NCBI GenBank assembly: GCA_026874595.1
Contig: CM049306.1
Coordinates: forward strand, 15,585,019-15,649,018
Origin: Sipunculus nudus
Taxonomy: Eukaryota > Annelida > Sipuncula > Golfingiida > Sipunculidae
Direction: 5' to 3'
DNA length: 64,000 nucleotides
The notes beneath the pieces are model-generated. The model was not told the DNA's origin. It saw nothing but the letters and a program-made list of their open reading frames with translations, and did not search any database. Shown in pieces: positions 24,640-36,788 of this stretch (the stretch's first letter is position 1; each line of letters starts with the position of its first letter). The position numbers and the translations under genes are program-made.

Positions 24640-25135
24640 GTATATATGACAGAAATTCTCATTATCTGGATCTGCTGTATGAGATAGATATGTAGATAAG
24701 AATATTTTAGTTTTAGAACCACCTGCTTTTAGCATTGGAAATGAGGAATTATTTTAGACATTTCTAGGGGCCTTATTTCTGCTATTCCTTTTGAAAAAAA
24801 AATTTGTTGACATGCAATTCTGCCTTCATCAGTCAAAATGCCCCTTGAACCTGTTAAACAGTACACATAGTACACATATAATTCAGCCTTTAAGCAAAAT
24901 GGCCCCCCAAGTCTTGAAAGCCAAATTTATTTCTGGGATACTGTCTGGCAAAAATAAAGTCATCTAATGTCAAACGATAATTATATTATGATATATCAAT
25001 ACATGTAAATCTTATTCAAAGTCAGTCATGATTTGTAACATTTGTTATCTGAGGTCTAGCAATTAATTTTACCTTTTATACTATTTGATCACAGTTTTCT
25101 TTAAATAATTAACTGAAGTTATCGTGTGCATGTAG

Positions 25136-25315
25136 GTACCAGGTGCCATTCTGAAGTGCCAGCGTGCGGGTATCACTGTTCGTATGGTGACAGGTGACAA
25201 CGTGAACACTGCCAGATCCATCGCCACAAAGTGCGGAATCATCCACCCCGGAGATGACTTCTTGGTCCTGGAAGGCAAGGAATTCAACAAGAGGATCCGT
25301 GACAGTGCTGAGGAG
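25136..25315 (+). CDS. ATP2B: PMCA exon i: P domain, RMVTGDN
   Basis: The acceptor is CGTGTGCATGTAG and the donor is GAG|GTACGA. Exactly 60 codons read [67 protein letters not shown] (residues 458-464) is the conserved P-domain loop in which Thr and Asp contact the phosphorylated Asp and its Mg2+. Vertebrates have VPEAI here; this protein has VPGAI, a mild substitution. GC-rich codon use makes the exon stand out from the AT-rich introns. The intron after it contains a candidate extra cassette at 25651-25719. Confidence 0.98.
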
Positions 25316-27474
25316 GTACGACACATGTCCAACTGGCACAATGTCTTTATTTAATTAATATATGTAGAGGATATGATTTCAGCGAGGTTACCCAGGACAG
25401 AGGGCTACAGAGTGTAGGCAAAGGCATGTGATAGTTTTATGTCTCATGTTGGTCAGGCATGTGCAGTTGAAGTATATAGAGCTTTCAGCATTAAGGTGAC
25501 TTTACAAAGGATCAAAATTAGGGTAAAATGAATGTAATTCACTACTGATAAACTTTGCCATTTTATATGATTTATTACATTTTATTAGTGAGATTAGTTA
25601 TGTTGTCTGTTGATATATACATTGCTGACTTGTTATACCATTACAACTAGCATGCGGCAGTTAAGTGGATGCAAGCAGCTCATCTTAAACGCCATGATCA
25701 AGGAAACAATGAGGCTCCGGTAGGCGGCATGGTCCCCGTGCTGCATGGCCTTCCATGATTTGCCTTGGGATTAAATTGATTAGTGTTTTGTAATCTGTAT
25801 ATATGGAGGCATGCACATGTATAACCACAGTGTAGGCCTAAATAAAGTGTACAGCCTAGGGTGGCATTTTTAAACCTTGCTAACTAGAGCTGCTTGATGA
25901 GTATAAAACATATTCAGACGGTCAGTTATTGATTCCTGAAGGATTACTTTACTTTAACGTACAAAGGAGGATTGGCCTACAGTTAATTAAGTGTTACGGC
26001 ATCTCAGGTAAATTTTGTCATATCACACAGGATCAGACTTTCCATAGTCTTTCACACATACATTATTCCAGGTGAAAATCTTTATAACAATTAGCAGTAG
26101 GAATAAGGGATATACAAATGTATACAACAACTATGTAGAACACAAATTAATATAATTTTGCTCCAGAAATACCTTTCCTACATAAATTATTATTATTATT
26201 TTGTTTTTGCATTGACATTTATTTTATGAAAACGATGGTAAAATCATTGTGCCTGCAGTCAAGTACTTGTATGATGGCAAAATGTAAAAAAAAAAATACA
26301 AAACTGAATGACAGATGTTTGATTGACATTATTACTAGTTGTGTTGCTTATGGTTTGGTTTTCTTAATTTATCCTGCAAACTCCAGCTTTAATGTAATTC
26401 ACAAAATACATTTATTCCAGGCTGTGCAGTGTTAACCTTTTTTTGTTTGTTTTTCCATGAACATTAACCAAATGAACATAATCCTTTGATTGATGCTTAA
26501 TTTGGCTCTTAAAATAATTCAGTAGCATACATTAACCATAAATAAAAACATTAACCAAAGTTACCACAAGTATGGAATATTGTATTATTGTTATTATGCT
26601 TGAGAGTTCAAGAACCACTTCACAAATAACTGTTACAAATGATGAACATTTATGTGCATGATTCATTAACATATTAATGTAAATTTGGGGGAAATTACAA
26701 TACAGTTTGCATCAGTGAGAATGCAATTATATTGTGACAATTGTTTATGGCAAGTTGAATTGAGGTGACTTGTATAAAAGGTACCAAGATACATAAGCTG
26801 CATTGTTACTCATAATATTTAAAAGAGTCACAATGGTCCACAGAAGGAGCATATATTATTTACAAAAAATGTACATTAAAAGAATAATTTGTTCATATCT
26901 TTTCATTTTTATTTTTAAGCATAATATTACTAGAGAGTTCTTTCAGCCCAATAATTTTGAGTTTAAGAACCATGTAACTACCTGTATTATGGGTAATTAC
27001 TTTTGAGGAGTGTTTTTTTATTTGGTCCCTCACAAAGAATACCATCTAGAGATGATAAAGAATATTTTGTTATATTGGTGGCATTAACACATACACAGGT
27101 GAACCATGATGGTAACACAGGTTCTACTGTTCATTGGAAATTATTTAAGTGAATATATTGTTTAAACAAAATTTAAAGAAGAATTGTTCAGAGTATATTT
27201 TTTTGCAACAAATTGAATACTGGTTGGTTCTAAAGAAGTCACAAATAAAATTCTGTGCAGGGGCCAGTCCCCCCCCCCCCCCCCTTAAAAATATAATTCA
27301 CTTGAGAATATTGAGATAACCCCCGTTCATGTTTTAATTTATATCTAAATGTACGGTTTAAAAAATATAGATATTTGTCAAGCTTTGGTTCAGAGAAATG
27401 ATTTTTTATGTAGATGTGGTTGTAATTAGGTACATTTATGAACATATTCTCATTCTTTGGTTTCATCACTTCAG
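25316..27474. other. PMCA intron i-j
   Basis: Apart from the candidate cassette at 25651-25719 this is AT-rich unique intron. A C-run of about 17 bases lies at 27268-27284. No repeat termini are seen. Confidence 0.55.
25651..25719 (+). other. Candidate 69-nt in-frame cassette exon
   Basis: A relatively GC-rich 69-nt stretch lies between ACAACTAG and GTAGGC, in the intron between exons i and j, where both neighbours have phase 0. It would add 23 residues starting HAAVKWMQAAHLKRH and ending GNNEAP without shifting the frame, between [13 protein letters not shown] and [12 protein letters not shown]. The polypyrimidine tract is weak and I know no PMCA isoform with an insert here. It may be a chance open stretch or a repeat fragment. 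Confidence 0.15.
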
Positions 27475-27669
27475 GTTCAACAGCCTTTACTAGACAAGGT
27501 CTGGCCCAAGCTGCGTGTACTAGCCCGCTCCTCTCCTCAGGACAAATATACATTGGTAAAGGGTATCATTGACAGCCGTTTGTCCACAGCTCGTGAAGTG
27601 GTTGCTGTTACAGGAGATGGAACTAATGATGGACCTGCTTTGAAGAAAGCTGATGTTGGATTTGCTATG
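27475..27669 (+). CDS. ATP2B: PMCA exon j: P domain hinge TGDGTNDGP
   Basis: The acceptor is TTTCATCACTTCAG and the donor is ATG|GTAGAT. Sixty-five codons read [74 protein letters not shown] (residues 548-556) is the P-type hinge motif that coordinates the catalytic Mg2+, and [18 protein letters not shown] continues into the next exon. Translation past the donor ends at a stop near 27743. The next intron holds a complete Helitron-like element. Confidence 0.98.
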
Positions 27670-28164
27670 GTAGATATTGATGAAAGTCATATCTGTGATA
27701 TACCTGAAACCACATATAAAGATGCTCAGTGCTATAAATGTTAAACAGATGAGAGAAATAAAACCTGATGGTGTGTGAATAAATATCTTGAAATATTTAA
27801 CAAATCACCTGTGATGCATCTTGAAAAACAGTTGCATATGTAAAGATTTGCTTTTCATGGTACCTATCATAACTTAAATATATCAACACCTGTGGGGTGA
27901 GATAAGAACATAATCCTTAAATTGCCTAAAAAATTAATCTATCTAAATAACTTGAATATCTCTTCCAGATGTCTTGTTCCAGTGCTCAGATAATCCCTCT
28001 AAGTGTAATGGAAAATAGTCAAAATATATAACTTCTGTTGCTACAAGCAATAGACATCAGCAAACAAACAGGAAAGAAACATTGGTAAATACATAGCCTC
28101 CTTTGAGCAGGAAATATTGACCCTACCTATACAAACAATGCAAATATAAATATTGTTCATTGTA

Positions 28165-29286
28165 TCCTCCAAAACGAAGTTTGGCGGATACTATGTTTTT
28201 GACCGGGTTCTGCAGCTGGCGTGTTCGTTTCCAGAGAACTCCTCTGAGACTACTGGACTTAATTTTCCGGAACTTACACCAATTATCGGGTCACATGTGA
28301 AGGATGCCTAACCAATTGGCCTTACCCTCTGACCTTTTCTCTCTGCTCAGCATCCATTTGTGCAACTGTTTCCACACACAAACCCACAATCTCGGGAACG
28401 GTTTGACAGATCAGGAAAAAAATTCTCTACAAATGTAGCCCTTGGATATTTTTATAACATACACAAAAAATTGTGGCGCCATCTGCAACCATGTTTGAAC
28501 AGTATCCATCTGTTCATCTGCCTTGGGTTAAAATCACTCATATCTCTGCAGTGGATTGAGTAATTCCCCTAAAATTTGTCATGCGTATACATCCTGGAGA
28601 GCTTTCTAGATTTTATGACAGGTGGCACCACCTACATTCACATTCACCATACAGACATTGATGTTTATTATCTCCAGACTGGTTTGACATGTCTTCCTGA
28701 ACATTTGCATGTGTATAGGTCTCACATAGCTCTTTATCATACGCAAAACTTGTGGCGCCACCTGCACCCATTTTTGCACAGTGTCTGTCAGTTTGTCTGC
28801 CGTGAAATAAAATCACTCATTTCTCAGCAGTGGTTTGACATATCTGCCTAAAATTTTGCAGGTTTATACATCCTGGACAGCTTTCTTGATTTTATGACAG
28901 GTGGCGCCATGTACATTCTAGTTTACGCTGCAGACATCGAAACTCATATCTTGGGAACTGTTTGACCGATTGGGCCAAAATTTTGCCTGTGTATAGATCT
29001 CACATAGCTCTTCATTGTACACAAAACTGGAGGGGCCACCTGCAATCATTTTTGCAAAGTGTCCGTCGTTTTGTCTGCAGTGGGCTAAAATCACTCATAT
29101 CTCAGCAGTGGTTTTGTGGTAGTAGGTGGCACAACCTACATACACATTTTGGCTGCAGACATCCATGCTAATATGCAACACACCTCACTCTATTTCCCCT
29201 TGCCACTAAATTCATGCCTCACTTCACCCGTTCTACTCTGATTTTGGCGGATACACGTAGTAGCTTGTCGAGTACCCGTATTCTAG
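28165..29286 (+). mobile_element. Helitron-like element, TCCACC family, copy 2
   Basis: The left end is TTCATTGTA|TCCTCCAAAACGAAG with partner GTTTGGCGGATACTATG. The right end is GAGTACCCGTATTCTAG|T. It aligns along its length with copy 1 (11680-12847), including the CAACCTACATACACATTT and CACTCTATTTCCCCTTGCCA blocks near the 3' end. Here it sits alone in a PMCA intron, ending 45 bp before exon k. It is non-autonomous. Confidence 0.77.
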
Positions 29287-29331
29287 TTATAATATTCAGA
29301 TGATGGTATGTTCATTCTTATGTACATTCAG

Positions 29332-29523
29332 GGTATTGCTGGTACTGATGTGGCCAAGGAAGCATCAGACATCATTCTTACAGATGACAATTTCACCAGT
29401 ATCGTGAAGGCTGTCATGTGGGGCCGTAATGTTTATGACAGCATCGCCAAGTTCCTGCAGTTCCAGCTGACAGTTAATGTGGTGGCTGTTATCATTGCCT
29501 TCTTGGGAGCCTGCTTTATCCAA
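29332..29523 (+). CDS. ATP2B: PMCA exon k: end of P domain and TM5
   Basis: The acceptor is TTCTTATGTACATTCAG and the donor is CAA|GTATGT. Sixty-four codons read [64 protein letters not shown]. It completes the P domain, and TM5 is [20 protein letters not shown] Helitron-like element ends only 45 bp before the acceptor AG junction, so branch point and polypyrimidine tract are squeezed into the short unique stretch between the element and the exon. Confidence 0.98.
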
Positions 29524-29946
29524 GTATGTCACTTTTTATAAATGATTTATATAAGAAAATAGTTATTTTAAGTGTTTGAAGTACAGTTCCTTATTCATAT
29601 ATCTGGTGTAAAATGACAAAATAATTCTAAAAGATATCTGACCAGTGATTTCATGCTTGAGCGACTTAACTCCAGTTAATTTGATTATTTTTTTTACCAA
29701 ATGTTGTGACATTCTTATTGGTGTCATTATAATCAGATCCATCTACTTTTGTTTATAAAAATTCCCACCCAATTCAGTCCTTATGTAGGGAAAAATAAAG
29801 CGTAAACAGTAAATAATTAAAGTAAAAATAAATCTTAATGGCAAGTCTGAAACAAAAACTCCATTACATTTATACTGAAAAAAAAAGAAATTTTACTGAA
29901 TTTATCACAGTATATTTGTTGACATTCTTTGTTCTTTTTGTTTTAG

Positions 29947-30160
29947 CAAAGCCCACTGAAAGCCATCCAAATGTTGTGGGTGAACTTGATCATGGACACC
30001 TTGGCCTCTCTGGCCCTGGCCACGGAGTTGCCATCTGAAGAACTGCTGGAACGTAAACCTTATGGCCGAACTAAACCCCTCATTTCTCGCACCATGATGA
30101 AAAACATCTTAGGTCATTCTATATACCAGCTTACTATTGTTTTTGTCATCCTTTTTGCAG
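29947..30160 (+). CDS. ATP2B: PMCA exon l: TM6 Ca2+-binding WVNLIMD and TM7
   Basis: The acceptor is TTCTTTTTGTTTTAG and the donor is G|GTGAGT. The exon reads [71 protein letters not shown], ending one base into a Gly codon. TM6 carries Asn644 and Asp648 of WVNLIMD, the residues that with the TM4 PEGLP Glu make the single Ca2+ site of P2B pumps. [21 protein letters not shown] is the conserved cytosolic loop, followed by TM7. Every key residue is present. Confidence 0.98.
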
Positions 30161-30640
30161 GTGAGTGTTGAACTGATGAAAAGTCAAAATGTGTTAAGTT
30201 TATTCCCTGTAATAAAAATTAATTTTCAAATAAAAAAAAAATTATAAAAGAAAGTGTTAATTATACAAACATAAAATGTCAGGATAAATCTGTGTTAAAT
30301 AAATGTGCTGATAGATTTTTGTGTACAAAGATTATAATGAAATTAGCATGATGACTATCCATCATGAAAATTAGCATTGTAGTCAATGAGGAAAACAGCA
30401 TTGTGGCATTCATGATTTATTAAATGTTGATAGATGGCAGTAGTGTATTCTTTGACTGATTGACTGATGTAGTTCATGAGATTATGAAAAAACAGTTAAC
30501 CATTACAGTGGGAGCAGTTGATCGATTGGATAATGTATATATTGAAATTTTATGTTAACATAATAGCTCTTAAGTTAAGAGCAGTCACATACTAAAATAT
30601 TTCTGCCATTTTGATTATATGATTTGTTTTTGTTGTGCAG

Positions 30641-30852
30641 GTGAGGTATTGTTTGATATAGACAATGGTCGTGAATTAGGCCTTCTTGGCAAACCTACGC
30701 AGCACTTCACCATGATCTTCAATACATTTGTGATGATGACCTTGTTCAATGAAATCAACGCCAGAAAGATCCATGGTCAGAGGAATGTATTTTCTGGCCT
30801 TCAGAGAAATATTGTATTTATTGGTATCTGGATAGGTACCTTTGCAGCTCAG
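30641..30852 (+). CDS. ATP2B: PMCA exon m: TM8 and first part of TM9
   Basis: The acceptor is TTTTTGTTGTGCAG and the donor is CAG|GTGAGT. After the split Gly the exon encodes [70 protein letters not shown]. The first stretch is the short extracellular TM7-TM8 loop. [27 protein letters not shown] is the conserved TM8 signature, here [22 protein letters not shown]9 begins at [11 protein letters not shown] and continues in the next exon. Confidence 0.97.
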
Positions 30853-31281
30853 GTGAGTCCAGTTTATTAATAAATAAAACAAGAAGACACATTTACAAAC
30901 CTTGTTAAGGAAAAAACTATAAATTCATGAAGTGCTGGAACATCTCTAAGATTTATTTTAAATTAGCTGCTTTTATTATATAGTATTCCATTGGATAAAT
31001 GTGGTTCTGCTGTACTTGATTAGCACAGATTATTTGATCTTGTTCCACTTTAGGGACCAAATTCTTTGATTTGAACATAATATTTGCAAAATTAGAACGC
31101 TTTCTGTGATTATGCCCCGTAGGTTCTAGCTTTATCATATACCTTTAGTGTAGGTTTACCATGTAACATATAAAAGGTCAGATTTTTTTCACATATCAAA
31201 CATATGTTGGTAAATATTATCCTGACAGACATAGTGTCTGTTTAATCATGATAATAACCATGTATTTTGTTTACCTTACAG

Positions 31282-31389
31282 GTAGTAATAATACAATTTG
31301 GTGGCTATGCATTCTCCACAACTGGCTTGACAGCGTCTCAGTGGATGTGGTGTCTCTTCTTTGGAGTAGGAACCCTTCTGTGGGGACAG
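31282..31389 (+). CDS. ATP2B: PMCA exon n: TM9 end and TM10
   Basis: The acceptor is TTGTTTACCTTACAG and the donor is CAG|GTAGCC. Thirty-six codons read [20 protein letters not shown] then [21 protein letters not shown] ends TM9, and QWMWC.F.G.G.L.WGQ is TM10, the last membrane segment. A full class 1 repeat of nearly 5 kb starts 42 bp past the donor. The intron to the next exon is 9 kb and is built mostly of repeats. Confidence 0.97.
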
Positions 31390-32603
31390 GTAGCCAGATT
31401 ATATCATGTTTACTCATTGTAACACAGTTTTTAGCTCAGCTGACTATAAGTCATCTGAGCTATAGTCGTGGTCCTTTGTCCGTCATCCGGCCATCCGTCC
31501 GTTAACAGGGCACGTTTTAAAACCTATAAGGTTATAAGATATTAAGGAAAAACCTCTGTTTTCCATAAAAAAGCCATTGTTACACTTCAAAGCTGCCTAA
31601 TATCAGAACCACTGATCTGTTTTTGATCATATTTAGTATTCATATTTTTCCATACATTTTCTGTGCACATACCAAAAATTAGGTTAGTATTGGGTATTAT
31701 TTTTAAGTTATTGGCCCAAATATAATGCAGATTCTTAAAAATCAGGAAATATATTTGCTCACTTAACATGAGAATTGCTGAAGCTGGAGACTTTTTTTTC
31801 AGGAATATAACTTTATTCAATCAAGATTCAATTGTTTACCCAAAATTAGATCTGAATTTTGCAAATTTTTCAAGTTATTAGCATAAATAAAAAATCAATA
31901 CCTTAAATTTTGTCCAACTTTGGCAATGGCATGTTTTTTCCCTGTAAGCACTGTTCATTTAATTTTCACAGCATATATACACAAGGATTTAATCTTTTAA
32001 AATCTGAAATTTCAAAGGAATTGTTTAAAAAGAGTAGCTTTTATTCAAGTTTTCATACACCATGTCAAGTGTTGCTTACATCTGGCCCACCTAGTAATAC
32101 AGTCTTCACTTGCATTATGTAACCCACCCCAGGCAGCTTGCCTTGGCTTAGCTTGGCCACTACTAGCAGACTTCCCCTCTGCCCTGCACTCCTCCCCCCC
32201 CCCCCCCAGCTGGTGCATAAACTAGATGAATGTTATAATTTTCTGTATTTTATTTTATTTTTGGCTATGTTACATTTAAGATTTTGTATTGTACCACCAG
32301 GGTTACAATGATTAAAGTGCACATTTAATTGTGTCCACAAAGTGATGTATTGCTATGAAAGTGTGGATGTTCATCAGAGTGCTCATTGAAGATTTTAATT
32401 TGTTTGACTTATAACTCATGGTTGTATCAGTTGTTACATGATACTGGCTAAATAATCAAAATTTATATTGCTGATCCTTTATTTCAGTTCATAAAATTAA
32501 ACATTCCCAACTCCAGTGTGCTCCTGGTATAAAATATTGGGTGTTTTGATCCTTGGATTAATTTTAACACATGTATTAGTTTCATAGTTGAGAATACTTT
32601 TTA

Positions 32604-34726
32604 TGATCCGCCACAAAGTGGCCGGGGCATATAGTTTTACCCATGTCCGTCCTTCCGTCCTTCCGAAATCAAACAGTTGTACGGACTTTTTTTCGCAATG
32701 CCTGCAGATATTGGCCTGATTTTTGGTGTGTGGGCAGATTTAGACCAGTTACAGATCGAGTTCGCGTTTCATCCCGGTTGACCTATTTTTGACTGTTTTA
32801 CGGCTCCTAAACTTAGAAAATTTCATGAAAAATAGAAATTTCATGACAAATACACATGTAAGGACTTTTTTTCGCAATGCCTGCAGATATTGGCCTGATT
32901 TTTGGTGTGTCGCCAGATTTAGAGCAGTTACAGATCAAGTTCGCGTTTCATCCTGGTTGACCAACTTTTGACCGTTTTACAGCTCCTTAACATAGAAAAT
33001 TTCATGAAAGACAGAAATTTTTATGGAAAATGCACATGTATGGACTTTTTTTCACAATGCCTGCATATACTGGCATGATTTTTGGTGTGTTGCTTGATAA
33101 TGACCTGTTACAGAATGAGTTTGCATTTTGCCCTTGTTGACCTTCTTTTGACCATACGACACCTCCTGAACTCAAAAAAATGTTCAAAATTTTACAAATG
33201 TTTCTAATTTGCCCCAGGCGGGGGCATTCATGTCGTTCATGAAAATAGAAATTTCATGACAAATACAAATGTACGGACTTTTTTTCACAATGCCTGCAGA
33301 TATTGGCCTGATTTTTGGTTTGTGTTGGCAGATATAGACCAGTTACAGATCGAGTTTGCGTTTCGTCCCAGTTGACCTACTTTTGACCGTTTTACGGCTC
33401 CTAAACTTAGAAAATTTCATGAAAATAAATTTCATGACAAATACACATGTACGGATTTTTTTTCACAATGCCTGCAGATATTGGCCTGATTTTTGGTGTG
33501 TAGGCAGATAATGACCAGTTACAGATCGAGTTCGCGTTTTGTCCCAGTTGACCTACTTTTGACTTTTTTACGGCTCCTAAACTTAGAAAATTTCATGAAA
33601 AATAGAAATTTTCATGACAAATACACATGTACGGACTTTTTTTTCGCAATGCCTGCAGATATTGGCCTAATTTTTGGTGTGTGGCCAGATATAGGCCAGT
33701 TACAGATCGAGTTCACGTTTCGTCCTGGTTGACCTACTTTTGACTGTTTTACGGCTCCTGAACATAGAAAATTTCATGAAAATTATGAAATTTCATGACA
33801 AATACACATGTACGGACTTTTTTTCGCAATGCCTGCAGATATTGGCCTGAGTTTTGGTGTGTCGGCAGATATTGACCAGTTACAGATCAAGTTTGCGTTT
33901 CGTCCCAGTTGACCAATTTTTGATTGTTTTACGGCTTCTGAACATAGCAAATTTCATGTAAAATATAAATTTTCATGACAAATACACTTGTACAGACTTT
34001 TCTTTGCAATACCTGCAGATATTGGCCTGATTTTTTGGTGTGTGGGCAGATAATGACCAGTTACAGATTGAGTTCACGTTTTGTCCCAGTTGACCTACTT
34101 TTGACCATTTGATGGTGCTCTAACATAGAAAATTTCATAAAAAAGTGCACATGTATGGACTTTTTTTCGCAGTGCCTGCAGATACGGGCCTGATTTTTGG
34201 TGTGTAGGCAGATAATGACCAGTTACAGATCCAGTTCTTGTTTTGTCCCAGTTGACCTACTTTTGACCATTTCACTGCTCCTGAACATAGAAAGTTTCAT
34301 GAAAAATAGAAATTTTCATAACAAATGCATATGTACTGACTTTTTTTCCTCAATGCCTGCAGATACCACCCTGATTTTTTTTATATGTGGGCAGATAATG
34401 ACAGTTACAGGTCGAGTCTGCGTTTTGTCTCGGTTGACCTACTTTTGATTGTTTTACGGCTCCTAAACATAGAAAATTTCATGAAAGACAGAAATTTTTA
34501 TGGAAAATGCACATGTATGGACTTTTTTTCACAATGCCTGCATATACTGGCATGATTTTTGGTGTGTTGCTTGATAATGACCTGTTACAGAATGAGTTTG
34601 CATTTTGCCCTTGTTGACCTTCTTTTGACCATACGACACCTCCTGAACTAAAAAAAATTTTCAAAATTTTACAAATGTTTCTAATTTGCCCCAGGCGGGG
34701 CATTCATGTCGTTCCGACACTTCTAG
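32604..34726 (+). mobile_element. Helitron-like element, TGCCCCCGCC family, copy 2 (nested)
   Basis: The left end is ACTTTTTA|TGATCCGCCAC AAAGTGGCCGGGGCATATAG. The right end is ATGTCG-TTC-CGACAC then TTCTAG|T. The empty site is seen in copy A near 4388-4400, confirming boundaries to within about 3 bp. It carries about eleven ~178-bp units versus five in copy 1. Near 33215-33240 an internal, truncated 3' end (CCAGGCGGGGGCATTCATGT) is followed directly by more core units, suggesting fusion of two copies. Confidence 0.82.
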
Positions 34727-35025
34727 TCTTTTTTCCTGATACCATTTAAAAAATATAAATATTTAAATTTTTCCTGTTAGTGCTGTGGATTTAATTTTCA
34801 CAGCATGTACACATTAGCATTTCATCTGTTAAAATCTGAAATTTGAAACTAATTGATCAAAAACTGTAGATTTTATTCAAGTTTCCAGGTACCAAGTCTT
34901 CATTGTTTACATCAGGTCAGTATAAATGCAGTGTACTGGGCAGTTACATAACACCTTCAGGTCTGACCTACTGCCACTGTGAGTGTCTGGGTCAGGCTGG
35001 GTCAGGCAGTAATTACCAGAGAGCC

Positions 35026-35027
35026 TC

Positions 35028-35060
<33 letters not shown>

Positions 35061-35079
35061 GGCAGTCCAGCTCTCTCTT

Positions 35080-35150
<71 letters not shown>

Positions 35151-35202
35151 CTTTTTCTCTTTCTCTCTCCATATCTCTCCATCTCTCTCTCTCTCTCACC
35201 CT
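35026..35202. repeat. (CT)n microsatellite
   Basis: Long imperfect (CT)n tract inside copy B, the counterpart of 4690-4822 but longer. Open frames here are composition artefacts. Confidence 0.95.
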
Positions 35203-36466
35203 TATTGCCTCCCTTCCTCCCTCCATCCCATTCTGTTGACAGGTACTATAAACTAGATACATTAGCTATAAATGTTGATGCAATTTAGAAATGTGAATCA
35301 ACTGAAATATTCACAATCACATGTATGTTATACTGTAAATTTATAGTAACATTCATAAACCTGGATAAAAATTATGTAATGAAAAAAGGAATAAATGCAA
35401 ATATTGTTAATTTTTTATTGGCTCTGTAGAATGGGGAAAAAACTGGTTTGCTTTATTTCTCCATCTTTCTGCCTGTTTTAAATATTTAATGTTCATTAAT
35501 AAACTTTATTTTTTATAAGCACTGTTGAATTAAATTTTATATCCTGTATGTATATGCAAGGTTATGGCAACTGTATACATATCATAAAATTGATAAAAAA
35601 AGGTTTACTAAATAAATTGGATCTCATCAGACAAATGTGTAAACTGTTGAACTGTCAACAGCTTATCAAAAATGTAACCAATGGAAAGGCATGGTCAGAT
35701 CTCAAATATTATTTGCAACATTTTCTTCAATCATATAAACCAACCATGGCCCAAATTACCTCTTCCTCTCAAACTTTATCTACATTTCATCATATTTTTA
35801 ATATTTTAACCTTCTAGGTGGTTCAGTACTGTTGACCATTTGTCCATAGGTACCTATGTACATGCCAGAAATTATGTCAATATTGTGTAATATGTAGACG
35901 TGAGGGTCATCAAAATAATGTACTTTGTCAAGACCGATCTTGTCAAGATATCATGTCATACAGTCACAAATTCATAAATCCCCTCATCAACATAGTTAAT
36001 CATAACCTTGTATCTGTCAAATTGAAATCTTGCAGTTTTCCATACACTATAGATCCTTCAACAAATAGCCTTATCATCATTATACCACTGCTTAGTATAC
36101 TGTCATTGCATTCATATTTGCTCAAATAAATTGTTTTTTCGACCCCTCCCAAATAAATAAAAAATAAACCACTATATTTTACTCCATATTAATCCATCAG
36201 TCAGATTATTTCATATATCATTTACTCACATATTACATTATATTCCTTTATAAAAGCCCATCATGACCATGATATTCATTAAGCTTTTTCTACTCAATAT
36301 AGTATAACAATGGTGATACATTTATAGTCCAATCATGATCAGCTGAGTGCCATGACCCATGGGTCCCTTTTTATTCATTTATCAATACAATTAACCTGTT
36401 GGTGATCTGTTTATTTTTGCACATTAAACATGCTGAAGTACAGAAAATATAAACAAAATTAAATTT

Positions 36467-36788
36467 AAGCTCAGCTGACTATAAGTCAGCTGAGCTCTAG
36501 TGATGTCCTTTGTTTGACAGCTGTCCATCCATCTCTCCATCGATCCATTAAACCGCCATGTTTTGAAGCCGTTGGACCTATGAATTTGAAATTTGGCATA
36601 CTGTTAGATGTCCCTAAATTTTTCTTCCATACCAAAAATTAGGTCACTAAGACTTCGTTCCTTCTTTATCAACTTTTTTCTTATAAACACTGTTGAATAC
36701 ACCTCTCTCTTTCTCTCTCCTTTTCTACCTTTGCATTTGCTAAAATTTTCCAAAATTAAGCTTTGCGACGTGACCCATGGGTCACTTG
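36467..36788 (+). mobile_element. Class 1 (HINE-like) element, 320-bp short copy
   Basis: It begins AAGCTCAGCTGACTATAAG, with CAGCTGAGCT as inverted partner, and ends GACGTGACCCATGGGTCACTTG. Between them is only a short core with GTTGGACCTATGAAT and TAGGTCACTAAGACTTCGTT, related to copy A at 3245-3345. It is a minimal version of the same element, only about 100 bp downstream of copy B. Confidence 0.72.

Larger units (their letters stand above)
29524..31281. other. Short PMCA introns k-l, l-m, m-n
   Basis: The three introns around exons l and m are 423, 480 and 429 bp. They hold no repeats or other features that I can see, in contrast with the flanking introns. Confidence 0.6.
31432..36370 (+). 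mobile_element. Class 1 (HINE-like) element, 3-kb family copy B with nested Helitron
   Basis: The left end is TAGCTCAGCTGACTATAAG, and the right end is GATCAGCTGAGTGCC, ATGACCCATGGGTCCC. Over most of its length it is nearly identical by eye to copy A (3132-6160), including the (CT)n tract and the 5376-type open frame (35548-35817). It differs by a ~100-bp deletion near the 5' end, a ~210-bp deletion near 35562, and the 2.1-kb nested element at 32604-34726. It starts 42 bp after the exon n donor. Confidence 0.78.

Noticed and set aside
24346-24735. 129-codon minus-strand open frame
   Set aside because: Antisense shadow of PMCA exon h and flanking intron.
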